A stretch of DNA of 64,000 bases from Gemmatimonadota bacterium (lineage in GTDB: Bacteria; Gemmatimonadota; Gemmatimonadetes; Longimicrobiales; Gaopeijiaceae): contig JACQVF010000060.1 of NCBI GenBank assembly GCA_016209885.1, positions 1 through 64,000 of the forward strand. The letters run 5' to 3'. Position 1 is the stretch's first letter, and each line of letters starts with the position of its first letter. The notes under the pieces are model-generated. The model ran no database searches and was not told the DNA's origin. It saw only the letters and a program-made list of their open reading frames with translations. A program made the translations under genes and the position numbers. Of the stretch, positions 18,090 through 26,702 are shown piece after piece.

Positions 18090-19016
18090 TCAGCGGTCGC
18101 CATCGATGAGGGCGTCCACGAAGGCGGCGGGATCGAACGCTTCCAGATCGTCCACATCCTCTCCGGTGCCGAGGAACTTCAGCGGGACGCCGAATTCTTG
18201 CTGAAGCGCGACCACGATGCCGCCGCGGGCCGTGCTGTCGATCTTCGCGAGCACGATCCCTGTAAGCTGGAGGTCCTGGCGAAACCTTCGCACCTGGGGC
18301 ACGGCGTTCTGGCCGATGGTAGCATCCAGGACGATGAGCGTCTCGTGGGGCGCGCCGTCCAGCTTGCGGGCGATCACGCGGTTCACCTTGCTCAGCTCCT
18401 GCATGAGGCTCCCGTGCGTGTGCAGCCGCCCGCCGGTGTCCACGATGACCACGTCGGTCCCCCGCGCCGCGGCCGCGTCGATGGCGTCGAACGCCACCGC
18501 CGCAGGATCGCCCCCCGGCTTCGCACCCACGAACTCCGCACCCACCCGCTCAGCCCAGATCCGCAACTGCTCGATGGCGCCCGCACGGAACGTGTCCGCC
18601 GCCGCCAGCAGCACGCTCTTGCCCTGGCGCTGAAGCCAGCGGGCGAGCTTCGCACCGGACGTGGTCTTCCCCACGCCGTTCACGCCCACCACCAGGATAA
18701 CAGACAGGCCATCCCGAGCGAGGTTGAGGCTCGGGGACGCGGCAGGCTCGAGGATGCGCTCCAACTCCGAGCGCAACGCGGCGCGCATGTCGTCCGGGCC
18801 CCGCACGTCGCCGCGCCGCGCGAGTGCCTCCACGCGGTCTACGAGGCGCAGCGTCGCCGGCACGCCGAAGTCGGCGGCGAGGAGCTGCTCCTCCAGCGCC
18901 TCGAGGGACGCCGCATCCACGCCGGAGACGGCCACGCGGACATCGGTGAGCGCGAGCTCGACGGCGCGCCGCCAGACCGACTTCTGCTTCTCGCTGTCGC
19001 GCCTGAACAGTCTCAT
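18090..19016 (-). CDS. ftsY: Signal recognition particle receptor FtsY
   Basis: FtsY is the SRP-receptor GTPase that docks ribosome-nascent chain complexes at the membrane. At 308 residues it is the short form with N and G domains and no long acidic A domain. G1 is GVNGVGKTTSGAKLA. G3 reads DTGGRLHTH, where most members have DTAGR. G4 reads AKIDSTARGG, where TKLDGTAKGG is usual. The insertion-box region (LAAADTFRAGAIEQL) is normal. It sits between the VWA-like membrane protein gene and recG. Confidence 0.93.
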   Translation of the reverse strand: MRLFRRDSEKQKSVWRRAVELALTDVRVAVSGVDAASLEALEEQLLAADFGVPATLRLVDRVEALARRGDVRGPDDMRAALRSELERILEPAASPSLNLARDGLSVILVVGVNGVGKTTSGAKLARWLQRQGKSVLLAAADTFRAGAIEQLRIWAERVGAEFVGAKPGGDPAAVAFDAIDAAAARGTDVVIVDTGGRLHTHGSLMQELSKVNRVIARKLDGAPHETLIVLDATIGQNAVPQVRRFRQDLQLTGIVLAKIDSTARGGIVVALQQEFGVPLKFLGTGEDVDDLEAFDPAAFVDALIDGDR

Positions 19017-19060
19017 GGGGCGCTATGGGTTACCCCGGGGGGTCTCGGCGGTTTCGCGGA

Positions 19061-21061
19061 TCAACGCAGCCCTTTGCGCCGCCGGACGATCCAATCCGCG
19101 CAGAGCAGCAGGATCGCGAGGAGGTACGGAGCGGGGTGACTGTGGAGCCGCCTGCGGCCGCGCTCGCCGCCCCTCTGCGTTCCGCCCCGGACGGTGTCCG
19201 CGCGCGCAGAGACGGGCGGCACGATCATCTCGCCGCTGAACCGCTCAACGGTGATGGGGCCGTCCGCGAGGAGGGTGGCGGGCCGACGCGGCGAGCTGGC
19301 CACATACCGATAGTGGCCCGGCGGCAGTGGCGGCGTCGTAAACGTGCCGGCGCCGCGGAGCGCGAGCGTCGTATCCGTGACCGCGGAGTCACCGGCCAGG
19401 ATCCGGAGCCGGAGCGCGTCCAGGTCGGATGGGGCGGCGACCCACCGGAGCCGCTCGGCGCGCGGCACCACGCGCGGCTCCGGGCGTACGATCGCGCCGG
19501 CCGCGACGGCTTCGCCCTGGAGGAGCCAGCCGGCCGCCGCCGCCCACAGCTTGCGGTAGACCTCGCGCGGCTCGCCGGGCCGGAAGCTCCAGCGCCAGAA
19601 GCCGCGAGCCGCGGCCACGACGCGGCGCCCGCCACCCGCCGTCTGCAGCACGAGTACGGGTTCCGCCGGTCCGTGTCGCCCGCGTTGGGCCCGGAGCGCC
19701 CCCGCCACCGCGCCCGTGTCCCGGACCGCGATGAGCTCTATGAGGGGCGGGAGCGCGTCCGTAGGCGTGCCGGCAAGGGCTGCGGCGAGAGGCGACGGCG
19801 GCAGCTCCGCGGCGACGTACCACTCCCCCGGTCCGCCCGGCCGCACGTCGAGTCCCAGCGCCTGAGCGCCGGCTCCGTCGGCCGGGAACGCAATCACGCG
19901 CGCCGCCTGCCGGGCGAGCTCCACAGCCCACGACGGCGCCGCCTCGCCGAGAGCGTGAAGCACGGCGATGTCGGCGCGAGCGAGCGCCGAACGAACTTCT
20001 GACTCCGTGACGCGCCGGCCCACCTCCTCCGGTGCGGCACCCATGGTCACATATCCGGAGCCGGCCAGGAGGAAGCCGCGAGTGGGGAGTCCGGTCGCGG
20101 TGCCGAGCACGGGGAGCAGAAAGCGTGGCTCCCAATCCGGGCGGAAGGAGACGAGGGCCACTCCCCCTTCCTCGGAGGCGACAGACACATAGACCGAGCG
20201 AACATCGTCGTCGGGGAAAACGTCACCGGCCGCGCGGACCGCCACGTCGTAGCGGACGAGCCCGCCGGCGCGGGGCGCGGCAACGCGGAAGGCTGCGCGA
20301 GCGAGGCCGCCGGCGGAGGGCGCGAGCAACCGCGCGCGGCCCGCCTCGCCACCGGACTCCAGGAGCTCGACCGTCATCGTGTCACCGGGAGCGAGGCCTT
20401 CTGCCTGGAGCGTCACGCCGACCTCCAGGGTGCCGTCCGCGCCCGCGGCCCGCGGGGCCGTCACATCCACCACCGCGGCGTTCCCCAGCGGGGGCGCCAC
20501 TGGCTCGAAGCGCACGGCGATGGGCAACGCGGCCACGGCATTCACCAGCCCCTCGCCGTCCGTGAGCCGCATGTCCGAGATCACGGTGACCGCGCCCGCC
20601 CCGGACTCGGCAGCGGCCGCGAGAAAGGGCAGGATGCGGCTCTGCAGCGCTTCGGCCCGGACGGCAGGCAGCGACTCCGGCGGGACCGGGCGGAGACCGT
20701 CTCCGAAGAGGTAGATGACCGCGCCGTCCCGCGCGGCCGCCCGCGCCGCCTCCCGCGCCCGGTCCCACGGCGTCGCCGTCTGCGGCGTCGCCGTCTGCGG
20801 CGCCGCCGTCTGCGGCGCCGCGGTCATGCTCAGGGTCCCGTCGAGTAGGACCCAGCGCCGCCCGACCCCCGCGTCCTCTCCACCCAGGGGCAGCTCGGGA
20901 TCCCAGAGGAGCAGGAGCAACACGGCGAACACCCCGGCGCGGAGCAGCACCGGGAGGATGCGCCCGGGAACCGCAGTCTCCCGCGTGCGGTAGACGAGGG
21001 AGACGAAGCCCAGCGCCGCCAGCGCGGCCACTGCATACAGCAGCCAGTCGGATGCGCTCAT
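19061..21061 (-). CDS. VWA-like (BatA-type) membrane protein, function unknown
   Basis: The 666-residue protein starts with two membrane segments (about 7-25 and 37-52). A von-Willebrand-A-like region follows, with its MIDAS replaced by the degenerate LLDGTLSM. Large periplasmic beta-rich and Ala-rich parts come next, and a C-terminal membrane helix (YLLAILLLCADWIV) ends in basic residues. The layout resembles BatA/BatB-type or double-TM proteins of unknown function. Directly after LSM comes a five-residue tandem repeat (TAAPQTAAPQTATPQTATP) encoded by a 15-bp DNA repeat at 20768-20822. It begins a new transcription unit after the terminator at 21127-21149. Confidence 0.65.
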   Translation of the reverse strand: MSASDWLLYAVAALAALGFVSLVYRTRETAVPGRILPVLLRAGVFAVLLLLLWDPELPLGGEDAGVGRRWVLLDGTLSMTAAPQTAAPQTATPQTATPWDRAREAARAAARDGAVIYLFGDGLRPVPPESLPAVRAEALQSRILPFLAAAAESGAGAVTVISDMRLTDGEGLVNAVAALPIAVRFEPVAPPLGNAAVVDVTAPRAAGADGTLEVGVTLQAEGLAPGDTMTVELLESGGEAGRARLLAPSAGGLARAAFRVAAPRAGGLVRYDVAVRAAGDVFPDDDVRSVYVSVASEEGGVALVSFRPDWEPRFLLPVLGTATGLPTRGFLLAGSGYVTMGAAPEEVGRRVTESEVRSALARADIAVLHALGEAAPSWAVELARQAARVIAFPADGAGAQALGLDVRPGGPGEWYVAAELPPSPLAAALAGTPTDALPPLIELIAVRDTGAVAGALRAQRGRHGPAEPVLVLQTAGGGRRVVAAARGFWRWSFRPGEPREVYRKLWAAAAGWLLQGEAVAAGAIVRPEPRVVPRAERLRWVAAPSDLDALRLRILAGDSAVTDTTLALRGAGTFTTPPLPPGHYRYVASSPRRPATLLADGPITVERFSGEMIVPPVSARADTVRGGTQRGGERGRRRLHSHPAPYLLAILLLCADWIVRRRKGLR
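20768..20822. repeat. 15-bp tandem repeat inside the VWA-like gene
   Basis: Three full units (CGGCGTCGCCGTCTG, twice, then CGGCGCCGCCGTCTG) plus a partial fourth lie in frame. They encode a TA(A/T)PQ repeat. Perfect repetition of adjacent units suggests a slippage-prone, length-variable tract. Confidence 0.85.
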
Positions 21062-21126
21062 GCCGCCGGTGAACCAGCGAACGCGCGGGCGCGCGGGCGA
21101 CCGGCCAGCGGTCGAATCGCCGAATG

Positions 21127-21149
21127 AAAAGGCCCGCGCATGGCGGGCC
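21127..21149 (-). terminator. Intrinsic terminator at the end of the dcw unit
   Basis: Read on the minus strand, GGCCCGC - CATGC - GCGGGCC forms a perfect 7-bp GC stem followed at once by TTTT. It lies 27 nt beyond the stop codon of the M23 peptidase gene. It also lies before the start of the VWA-like gene at 21061, so it should close the long mraZ-to-peptidase transcript. Confidence 0.85.
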
Positions 21150-21176
21150 CCACCTCAACCCATCCCGCGTGGAGCC

Positions 21177-22496
21177 TCACGTTCCGCCGCGGATCCGGCT
21201 GTTGGCCTCGGGACGCTGCGCCTCGGCGAGATAGGCCGGCGACGGTACCCGCTCGGTGAGCGCAATCCAGCGGGCTGCCCGCTCGAGGGCCCAGCGCTCC
21301 AGCTCCGTCGCCGGCACCTTCTCGCCACTCGGGATGTTGACGGCGAGAGGATTCACCGGCCTGCCCCGAAGATGGATCTCGTAATGGAGGTGAGGCCCGG
21401 TGGCCAGGCCTGTCATCCCCACGTAGCCGATCACTGCGCCCTGGCCGACGCGGCGGCCGACCCGCAGCCCACCGGCGAACGCGCGCAGATGCCCGTACCG
21501 CGTGGTAAACCCGTTCGCGTGCCGGATCTCGACCAGATTGCCGTACCCGCCGCGATGCCCCCTGAAGACCACGATCCCGCTGCCCGTGGCATACACGGAC
21601 GTGCCGGCCGCCGCCGCGTAGTCCACGCCGCGGTGTGCACGCCAGGCTCGAAGGATCGGGTGATAGCGGCCATTCGCGAACACGGAAGAGATCCGCCGGA
21701 ACTCCAGCGGCTTCTTCAGGAAAGCCCCCTTGAGCGATTTCCCTTCATAGTCGTAGTAATCGCCCTTCCCGTCGCCGTCCGCATCGAACCAGATCGCTGC
21801 AATACTCCGGCCCGCGTTGTACAGCTCAGCGGCCAAGACGCGGTACGCCCGCGTGCTGCCGTCGGGCCGGACCTCGCGCTCGATGCCCACGCGGTAGTAG
21901 TCACCGGGCTGAATCTGCGTCGAGAAGTCGACGCGCCACTGGTAGATCCTGTCCATCTCGTCGATGAACCGGGCCTTGTCCTCGACCGGGACGCTCTCAA
22001 GTGCGGGATCGCGGGCGAGGGCGAACCAGAGGTTGTCGTCCTCGCCGATCAGGCCGGAGCCGAAAATGGTGTCCACCCACACCGACGTCTCCACGACCTC
22101 CGAGCGCCAGCCGAACTCATCGCGGGAGAGCCGCACGGTGGAATCGGCGTTCATGCGCACGTCGATCCCGCGGAGCCAGCCGTCCCTCGACCGCCGCCGC
22201 ACTGTGATCTCGGTGCCGGCCCTCATCGAGCGCGGATCCGCGCTCTCGCGGAACGCGAGCAGGAGCGTACTCAGCTCCCCGGGCAAGATCGCGGCGCCCA
22301 CCAGAAGACGCCCCAGCGTCTGGCCGGCCCGCAGCTCGACCGTCTCCAACTGCTCGGCCGGCGCCACGTAGATCGGCGCCATCAGGCCCGCGTCCGGCGC
22401 CTCACCGCGTCCACCGCCCAGGCGCAGGAACACCACGCCCAGCAGGGCGCCGGCACCGAGGGCGCGCGGCCAGGAGACGGCTCTGCGCCAGCTCAC
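21177..22496 (-). CDS. M23-family (MepM-like) peptidoglycan endopeptidase
   Basis: This 439-residue zinc metallopeptidase likely cuts peptide cross-links to let new peptidoglycan be inserted. It has an N-terminal membrane anchor (about 12-27) and a middle region like that of MepM/YebA (ISSVFANGRYHPIL). The LytM/M23 domain has its first zinc ligands in HRGVDYAA and the HLHYE motif (HxH). A DADGDGKGDYYD stretch just before the catalytic domain resembles a calcium-binding loop but is common in these proteins. It follows ftsZ by 70 bp and ends at the terminator, so it is probably expressed with the division genes. Confidence 0.85.
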   Translation of the reverse strand: MSWRRAVSWPRALGAGALLGVVFLRLGGGRGEAPDAGLMAPIYVAPAEQLETVELRAGQTLGRLLVGAAILPGELSTLLLAFRESADPRSMRAGTEITVRRRSRDGWLRGIDVRMNADSTVRLSRDEFGWRSEVVETSVWVDTIFGSGLIGEDDNLWFALARDPALESVPVEDKARFIDEMDRIYQWRVDFSTQIQPGDYYRVGIEREVRPDGSTRAYRVLAAELYNAGRSIAAIWFDADGDGKGDYYDYEGKSLKGAFLKKPLEFRRISSVFANGRYHPILRAWRAHRGVDYAAAAGTSVYATGSGIVVFRGHRGGYGNLVEIRHANGFTTRYGHLRAFAGGLRVGRRVGQGAVIGYVGMTGLATGPHLHYEIHLRGRPVNPLAVNIPSGEKVPATELERWALERAARWIALTERVPSPAYLAEAQRPEANSRIRGGT

Positions 22497-22566
22497 GATA
22501 CGATAAGCCTCCCTGTCTGCGGCGGTCGGGGTTCCGGCGCCAGTTCAACAGATCACTGAAGAACTG

Positions 22567-23697
22567 CTAATCCATCTGGCGGCGGATGAACGTCGGGATG
22601 TCCAGATCGCTGAGCTGCTCCCGCACCACAAGGCGCGCGGGCGGCCGGGGCGGCAGGATCTCCGTGCGGGGCCCACCCGCTACGGCCCGCCTGCGGAAGT
22701 CCCCGCGAATAACCTTCTCGTCGCGCGGCGGTTCCTCGGCCTCGAAGCCCGTGGCGATGACCGTCACGCGAACACAGCCATCCAGGGTGGGATCGTGCAC
22801 CGCGCCGAAGATGATCTCGGCCTCGTCACCGGCTTCTTCCTGTATAATAGAAGATATGGTGGTGACCTCGTCGATCGCAAGATCCATGCCACCCGTGATG
22901 TTGATGAGCACGCCCTTCGCACCCCGGATGGTCACGTTGTCGAGGAGCGGGCTCGAGATCGCCTCCTGCGCTGCCTCGATCGCCCGGTTCTCGCCCTGAG
23001 CAAACCCCGTGCCCATGAGCGCAGGCCCCCGGCACGACATCACGGTGCGCACGTCCGCGAAGTCCACGTTCACCTCGCCCGTGACTCGGATGAGGTCGCT
23101 GATCCCCTGGGTTGCATGGAGCAGAACCTCGTCCGCCCTCTTGAGGGCATCCCGGAACGAGGTGCCCTTGCCCACGACGGCAAGGATCCGATCGTTCGGC
23201 ACGACGAGGAGGGTGTCCACGGTGCGGCGTAGCTCCGCGATTCCCTGTTCCGCCTGACGCAGGCGTTTCTTCCCCTCGAAGGAAAACGGTTTCGTCACGA
23301 TGGCGATCGTGAGGGCACCCATCTCGCGAGCCATCTCGCCGATGATAGGCGCGGCGCCGGTTCCGGTCCCGCCACCCATGCCGGCAGTGAGGAAGACGAG
23401 GTCCGCTCCTTCGAGGGCGGCGCGTACCTCCTCCGCGTTCTCGGCGATCGCCTGCCGCCCGACCTCGGGGCGCGCCCCGGCGCCGAGCCCGCGCGTCAGC
23501 TTCTTGCCGATCTGGAGCTTGAAGGGCGCGCGCGAGTTCTTGAGCGCTTGCGTGTCGGTGTTCACGCTGACGAAGTCGACGCCCTCCAGCTCCTCGTCGA
23601 TCATGCGGTTCACGGCGTTGCCACCACCGCCCCCGACGCCGACCACCTTCATACGTGCGTTCTGGGTGGGCGCATCTTCGAACTCGAAGATCATCAT
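22567..23697 (-). CDS. ftsZ: Cell division protein FtsZ
   Basis: FtsZ is the tubulin-like GTPase that forms the Z-ring. Nucleotide-binding motifs are GGGGGNAVNRM (about 22-32) and GMGGGTGTGAAP (about 106-117). The C-terminal peptide LSDLDIPTFIRRQ, which binds FtsA and other partners, is intact. A good ribosome-binding site (GGGAGGACACG) precedes the ATG. It lies 105 bp after ftsA, the widest gap in the distal part of the cluster. A secondary promoter there is possible but not identified. Confidence 0.98.
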   Translation of the reverse strand: MMIFEFEDAPTQNARMKVVGVGGGGGNAVNRMIDEELEGVDFVSVNTDTQALKNSRAPFKLQIGKKLTRGLGAGARPEVGRQAIAENAEEVRAALEGADLVFLTAGMGGGTGTGAAPIIGEMAREMGALTIAIVTKPFSFEGKKRLRQAEQGIAELRRTVDTLLVVPNDRILAVVGKGTSFRDALKRADEVLLHATQGISDLIRVTGEVNVDFADVRTVMSCRGPALMGTGFAQGENRAIEAAQEAISSPLLDNVTIRGAKGVLINITGGMDLAIDEVTTISSIIQEEAGDEAEIIFGAVHDPTLDGCVRVTVIATGFEAEEPPRDEKVIRGDFRRRAVAGGPRTEILPPRPPARLVVREQLSDLDIPTFIRRQMD

Positions 23698-23802
23698 CGT
23701 GTCCTCCCGGGACTTGTGGAACGGGACGGTCCCCCGGCCGCCGAGCGGCCCGTCCGGCGACCCGCTGGAGGCGCCGGGAAGCGGTTCTTCAGAAGGAACA
23801 CC

Positions 23803-25032
23803 CTAAAAGAACTCCTTCAGCCACGATCCAAGCTTCGAGACGAGCCCGGAGGCGCGGGTGGCCGCTCCCTCTCCGGTATCCAGGAAGCGCTCGGCCCCAT
23901 ACTCCACGAGCCCAGCCGCAGTGGTGAACTTCGGGCGTCCAACGGCATCCGCGAGCCCGGTGAGCCCGTTCGCGGGGACGCCCTGACGTACAGGCGCTGC
24001 AAAGACGATCTGGCCGAGCTCGACGACCCCGGGGAGCGCGGCGCCTCCGCCCGTCAGCACGACGCCGGCCCCCAGAGGTCCCGGCAGCTCCAACGACTCG
24101 ATCTCCTGGCGAACGAGGGAGAAAATCTCGTCGAAGCGCTGCTCGATGACGTGGGCGATGAGCTCGCGCGCGACCGGCCGCCGCCCGTCCGGGCCGGATC
24201 CGGACAGATCCACGGTTTCGCGCGGATCCACGAAGCGGGTGGACGCGACGCCGAAGCGCTCCTTCGCACGTTGCGCCTCGACGAAGGGGAGCGAGAGCCC
24301 GCGCACCAGGTCCTGAGTCACCGTGGTGCCACCCCAGGGGATCACCGACACCCGGCGGATCTTCCCCTCGTAGAACACAGCCAGATCCGTGGAGCCGCCG
24401 CCGAGGTCCACGAGCGCCACGCCCACCTCCTTCTCCTCCTCGTTCAGCGCGGCCAGCGAGGCGGCCAGCGGCTCGAGCACGAGCTCCTGCACGCGGTAGC
24501 CCGCTCGTTGCACCGCCTTGCGGATGTTCGCCGCGGCCGTAGTCGAGCAGGTGACCAGGTAGACCTCGCACTCGAGACGCGTGCCCGCCATGCCCACAGG
24601 ATCCTTGATCCCCGGCTGATGGTCGACGATGTACTCGTGGGGGATCGCATGGAGCAGCTCGCGATCCGGCGACAGCGCCACGGCGCGGGCGACGTCGTGC
24701 ACCCGCGTCACGTCGTCCGGGGTGATCTCCTCGCCGCCCACGGCCACCACGCCCATGGACGTGCTGCTGCGGATATGCTCGCCGGAGATTCCGGCGTACA
24801 CGCGGTCCACGGTGACGCCGGCCATGAGCTCCGCCTCCTTCAGCGCCTTGCGCACGGACTCCGTGGCCTCCTCGATGTCGGTGACGATCTCCCGGCGCAC
24901 CCCGGCGGTCTTCGCCTGGCCGACCCCCAGGATCCTGAGTTCAGGCCGGCGAGGCCGATCGCCGAGCTCGGCGATCACGGCGCAGGTCTTCGTGCTCCCC
25001 AGGTCCAGGCCGGCCATCAGGTTCGAGCGCAT
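23803..25032 (-). CDS. ftsA: Cell division protein FtsA
   Basis: FtsA is the actin-like protein that ties FtsZ to the membrane. It begins with the phosphate-1 motif GLDLGSTKTCAVIAE. It carries the 1C domain region, the phosphate-2 motif LVDLGGGSTDLAVF and the adenosine motif VVLTGGGAALPG. The C-terminus ends KLGSWLKEFF, the amphipathic membrane-targeting helix. Length (409) is normal. The gene starts 3 bp after the ftsQ stop. Confidence 0.97.
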   Translation of the reverse strand: MRSNLMAGLDLGSTKTCAVIAELGDRPRRPELRILGVGQAKTAGVRREIVTDIEEATESVRKALKEAELMAGVTVDRVYAGISGEHIRSSTSMGVVAVGGEEITPDDVTRVHDVARAVALSPDRELLHAIPHEYIVDHQPGIKDPVGMAGTRLECEVYLVTCSTTAAANIRKAVQRAGYRVQELVLEPLAASLAALNEEEKEVGVALVDLGGGSTDLAVFYEGKIRRVSVIPWGGTTVTQDLVRGLSLPFVEAQRAKERFGVASTRFVDPRETVDLSGSGPDGRRPVARELIAHVIEQRFDEIFSLVRQEIESLELPGPLGAGVVLTGGGAALPGVVELGQIVFAAPVRQGVPANGLTGLADAVGRPKFTTAAGLVEYGAERFLDTGEGAATRASGLVSKLGSWLKEFF

Positions 25033-25035
25033 GAG

Positions 25036-25797
25036 TCAGCGTCCGTTGGCTGCGACCTGCACGGGCAGCGGGCCGTAGCGCACGACGACCTGATCCGCGA
25101 AGCGCAGGTCAATGATGGCGGGCACCGAGTCGGCCCGGCGGTTCCCCGCATCGCGCAGGACGAGGAGCGCGTCCCTGAGCCAGCGAGGGTCGAGGGGCGG
25201 CCGATAGCGCAGCTCGACGGGCGGATCGGTGAGTCGCACGGAGACGTCCTTGCCGGGACCCAGCGCCAGGTCCGACACGGTGGACAGGAACGCGGGCGCC
25301 ATCTCTTTGAGCCGCTCGAGCTCGGTCACCAGGGTGCGGACCTCGGCGGAGGTGCGCCGGCCGACGGCCGGTCTGCGCCCGGCCGTGGGGCGGATCACCG
25401 GCAAATCGAGGGCACGCTCCCCCGGGTCGACGGGGAGGATCATCCCGTCGGCGTCCACCGCCCGGAGCACGGGCGTCGCCAGCAGCGCCACGGGCCTGCG
25501 CTCCTCGATCTCGAGCACCAGGGTGCTCGGGAGGCGGCGGCGGACTCGGGCGTCGCGGATCATGGGGTGTGCGCGGAGCGCTTCCACCCACGGCTCCGGA
25601 TCGGCCCACAGGTTCGGGCGCATGGGCACGCCTGCCTGCGCGAGCACGGTCGCGGGATGGACGTACCGCGCGCCTTCCACGCGGATCTGCTGGACGCGAA
25701 ACAGGTCCAGGCGAGCCAGGCGGGGCCGCACCTCAGAGGCCAGCAGCGCGCCGGCAGCGACGCAGCACAGGCTGACGAAGAAGCGTACGCCGATCAT
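25036..25797 (-). CDS. ftsQ: Cell division protein FtsQ/DivIB
   Basis: FtsQ is a bitopic divisome protein that links early and late division proteins through FtsB and FtsL. The 253 residues hold one N-terminal membrane helix (RFFVSLCCVAAGALLA). A POTRA domain follows (QIRVEGARYVHPATVLAQAG, about 38-105) and then a beta domain (VELRYRPPLDPRWLRDALLVL). The ATG overlaps the murB stop by 4 bases. Confidence 0.88.
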   Translation of the reverse strand: MIGVRFFVSLCCVAAGALLASEVRPRLARLDLFRVQQIRVEGARYVHPATVLAQAGVPMRPNLWADPEPWVEALRAHPMIRDARVRRRLPSTLVLEIEERRPVALLATPVLRAVDADGMILPVDPGERALDLPVIRPTAGRRPAVGRRTSAEVRTLVTELERLKEMAPAFLSTVSDLALGPGKDVSVRLTDPPVELRYRPPLDPRWLRDALLVLRDAGNRRADSVPAIIDLRFADQVVVRYGPLPVQVAANGR

Positions 25798-26702
25798 GGA
25801 ATCTGGTCCTCCGCGCCGAGCTCCCGGAGCAGTTCCGGGTCGCAGCCCCAGAGACGAACCTCGGGGACGAGCCCGATCCCGAAGCGCTCGAGCACGCGGC
25901 GCCGCGTCTCACGCATGAGCTCGATCACGTCTCCCGCTGTCGCGCCGCCCATGTTCAGGATGAAGTTCGCGTGCAGCTCGGAGATCTGGGCGCCGCCTCG
26001 CCGGGTGCCCCGCATCCCGATGGCATCGATGAGCCGCCAGACGGACTGGCCCGGCGGGTTCTTCCACACGGATCCGCAGGAGGCGCGATCGTACGGCTGA
26101 TTGCGCACCTTCTCTTCCCGGTACGAGCGGTGGGCCCGCTCGACGGCCTGTGCGTCCCCGCGGGCCGCGCGGAGCCGCGCCCGCAGAAAGAGCGTGCCTT
26201 CGGGCACCCCCGTGTCCCGGTAGCCGGGCTGCGCCTCCGCAGCAGTCAGTCGCGTGACCGCGGGCAAGCCCGGGAAGAGCGCATCTGCCCATTCGACCAC
26301 GTCCCAGACCCCCCAATCGCGCGTGCCCGCATTCATGCGCAGAGCACCGCCCACGGTGCCCGGCACCGCCTCGAGGTGGTGGAAGTCGCAGCGCGCCTCG
26401 CGCCGCGCCGTCTGCACGAGGGCGGGGAGGGCCGTTCCCGCGCCCGCGACGATCGCATCCTCCTCCACCTCGACGGCTCGGAACTCGCTCGTGAGCGCCA
26501 GCACCGGGAAGTCCACACCCCGATCGGCGACCAGCAGGTTCGCGCCACCGCCGATCGGCTTGTACGGGCGGCCGTCCAGCTCCTGCACGCACGCGACGGC
26601 CTCGCGCTCGGTCTCGAGCTCGCGGAAGCGCGCGGCTGCACCGCCGATGCGATAACGCGTGTGCGGCGCCAGCGGATGGTCGAAGAGCCATGGCTCAGGC
26701 AT
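25794..26702 (-). CDS. murB: UDP-N-acetylenolpyruvoylglucosamine reductase MurB
   Basis: MurB is the FAD/NADPH enzyme that reduces enolpyruvyl-UDP-GlcNAc to UDP-MurNAc. Visible motifs are PIGGGANLLVADRGV (FAD binding), EAVPGTVGGALRMNAG and ASCGSVWKNPPG with the catalytic Ser. The closing EVRLWG carries the catalytic Glu. The ATG at 26702 (MPEPWLFDHPLAPHTRYRIGG) gives 302 residues. A longer open frame upstream lies inside murC and is not used. It overlaps the murC stop by 8 bases. Confidence 0.95.
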   Translation of the reverse strand: MPEPWLFDHPLAPHTRYRIGGAAARFRELETEREAVACVQELDGRPYKPIGGGANLLVADRGVDFPVLALTSEFRAVEVEEDAIVAGAGTALPALVQTARREARCDFHHLEAVPGTVGGALRMNAGTRDWGVWDVVEWADALFPGLPAVTRLTAAEAQPGYRDTGVPEGTLFLRARLRAARGDAQAVERAHRSYREEKVRNQPYDRASCGSVWKNPPGQSVWRLIDAIGMRGTRRGGAQISELHANFILNMGGATAGDVIELMRETRRRVLERFGIGLVPEVRLWGCDPELLRELGAEDQIP

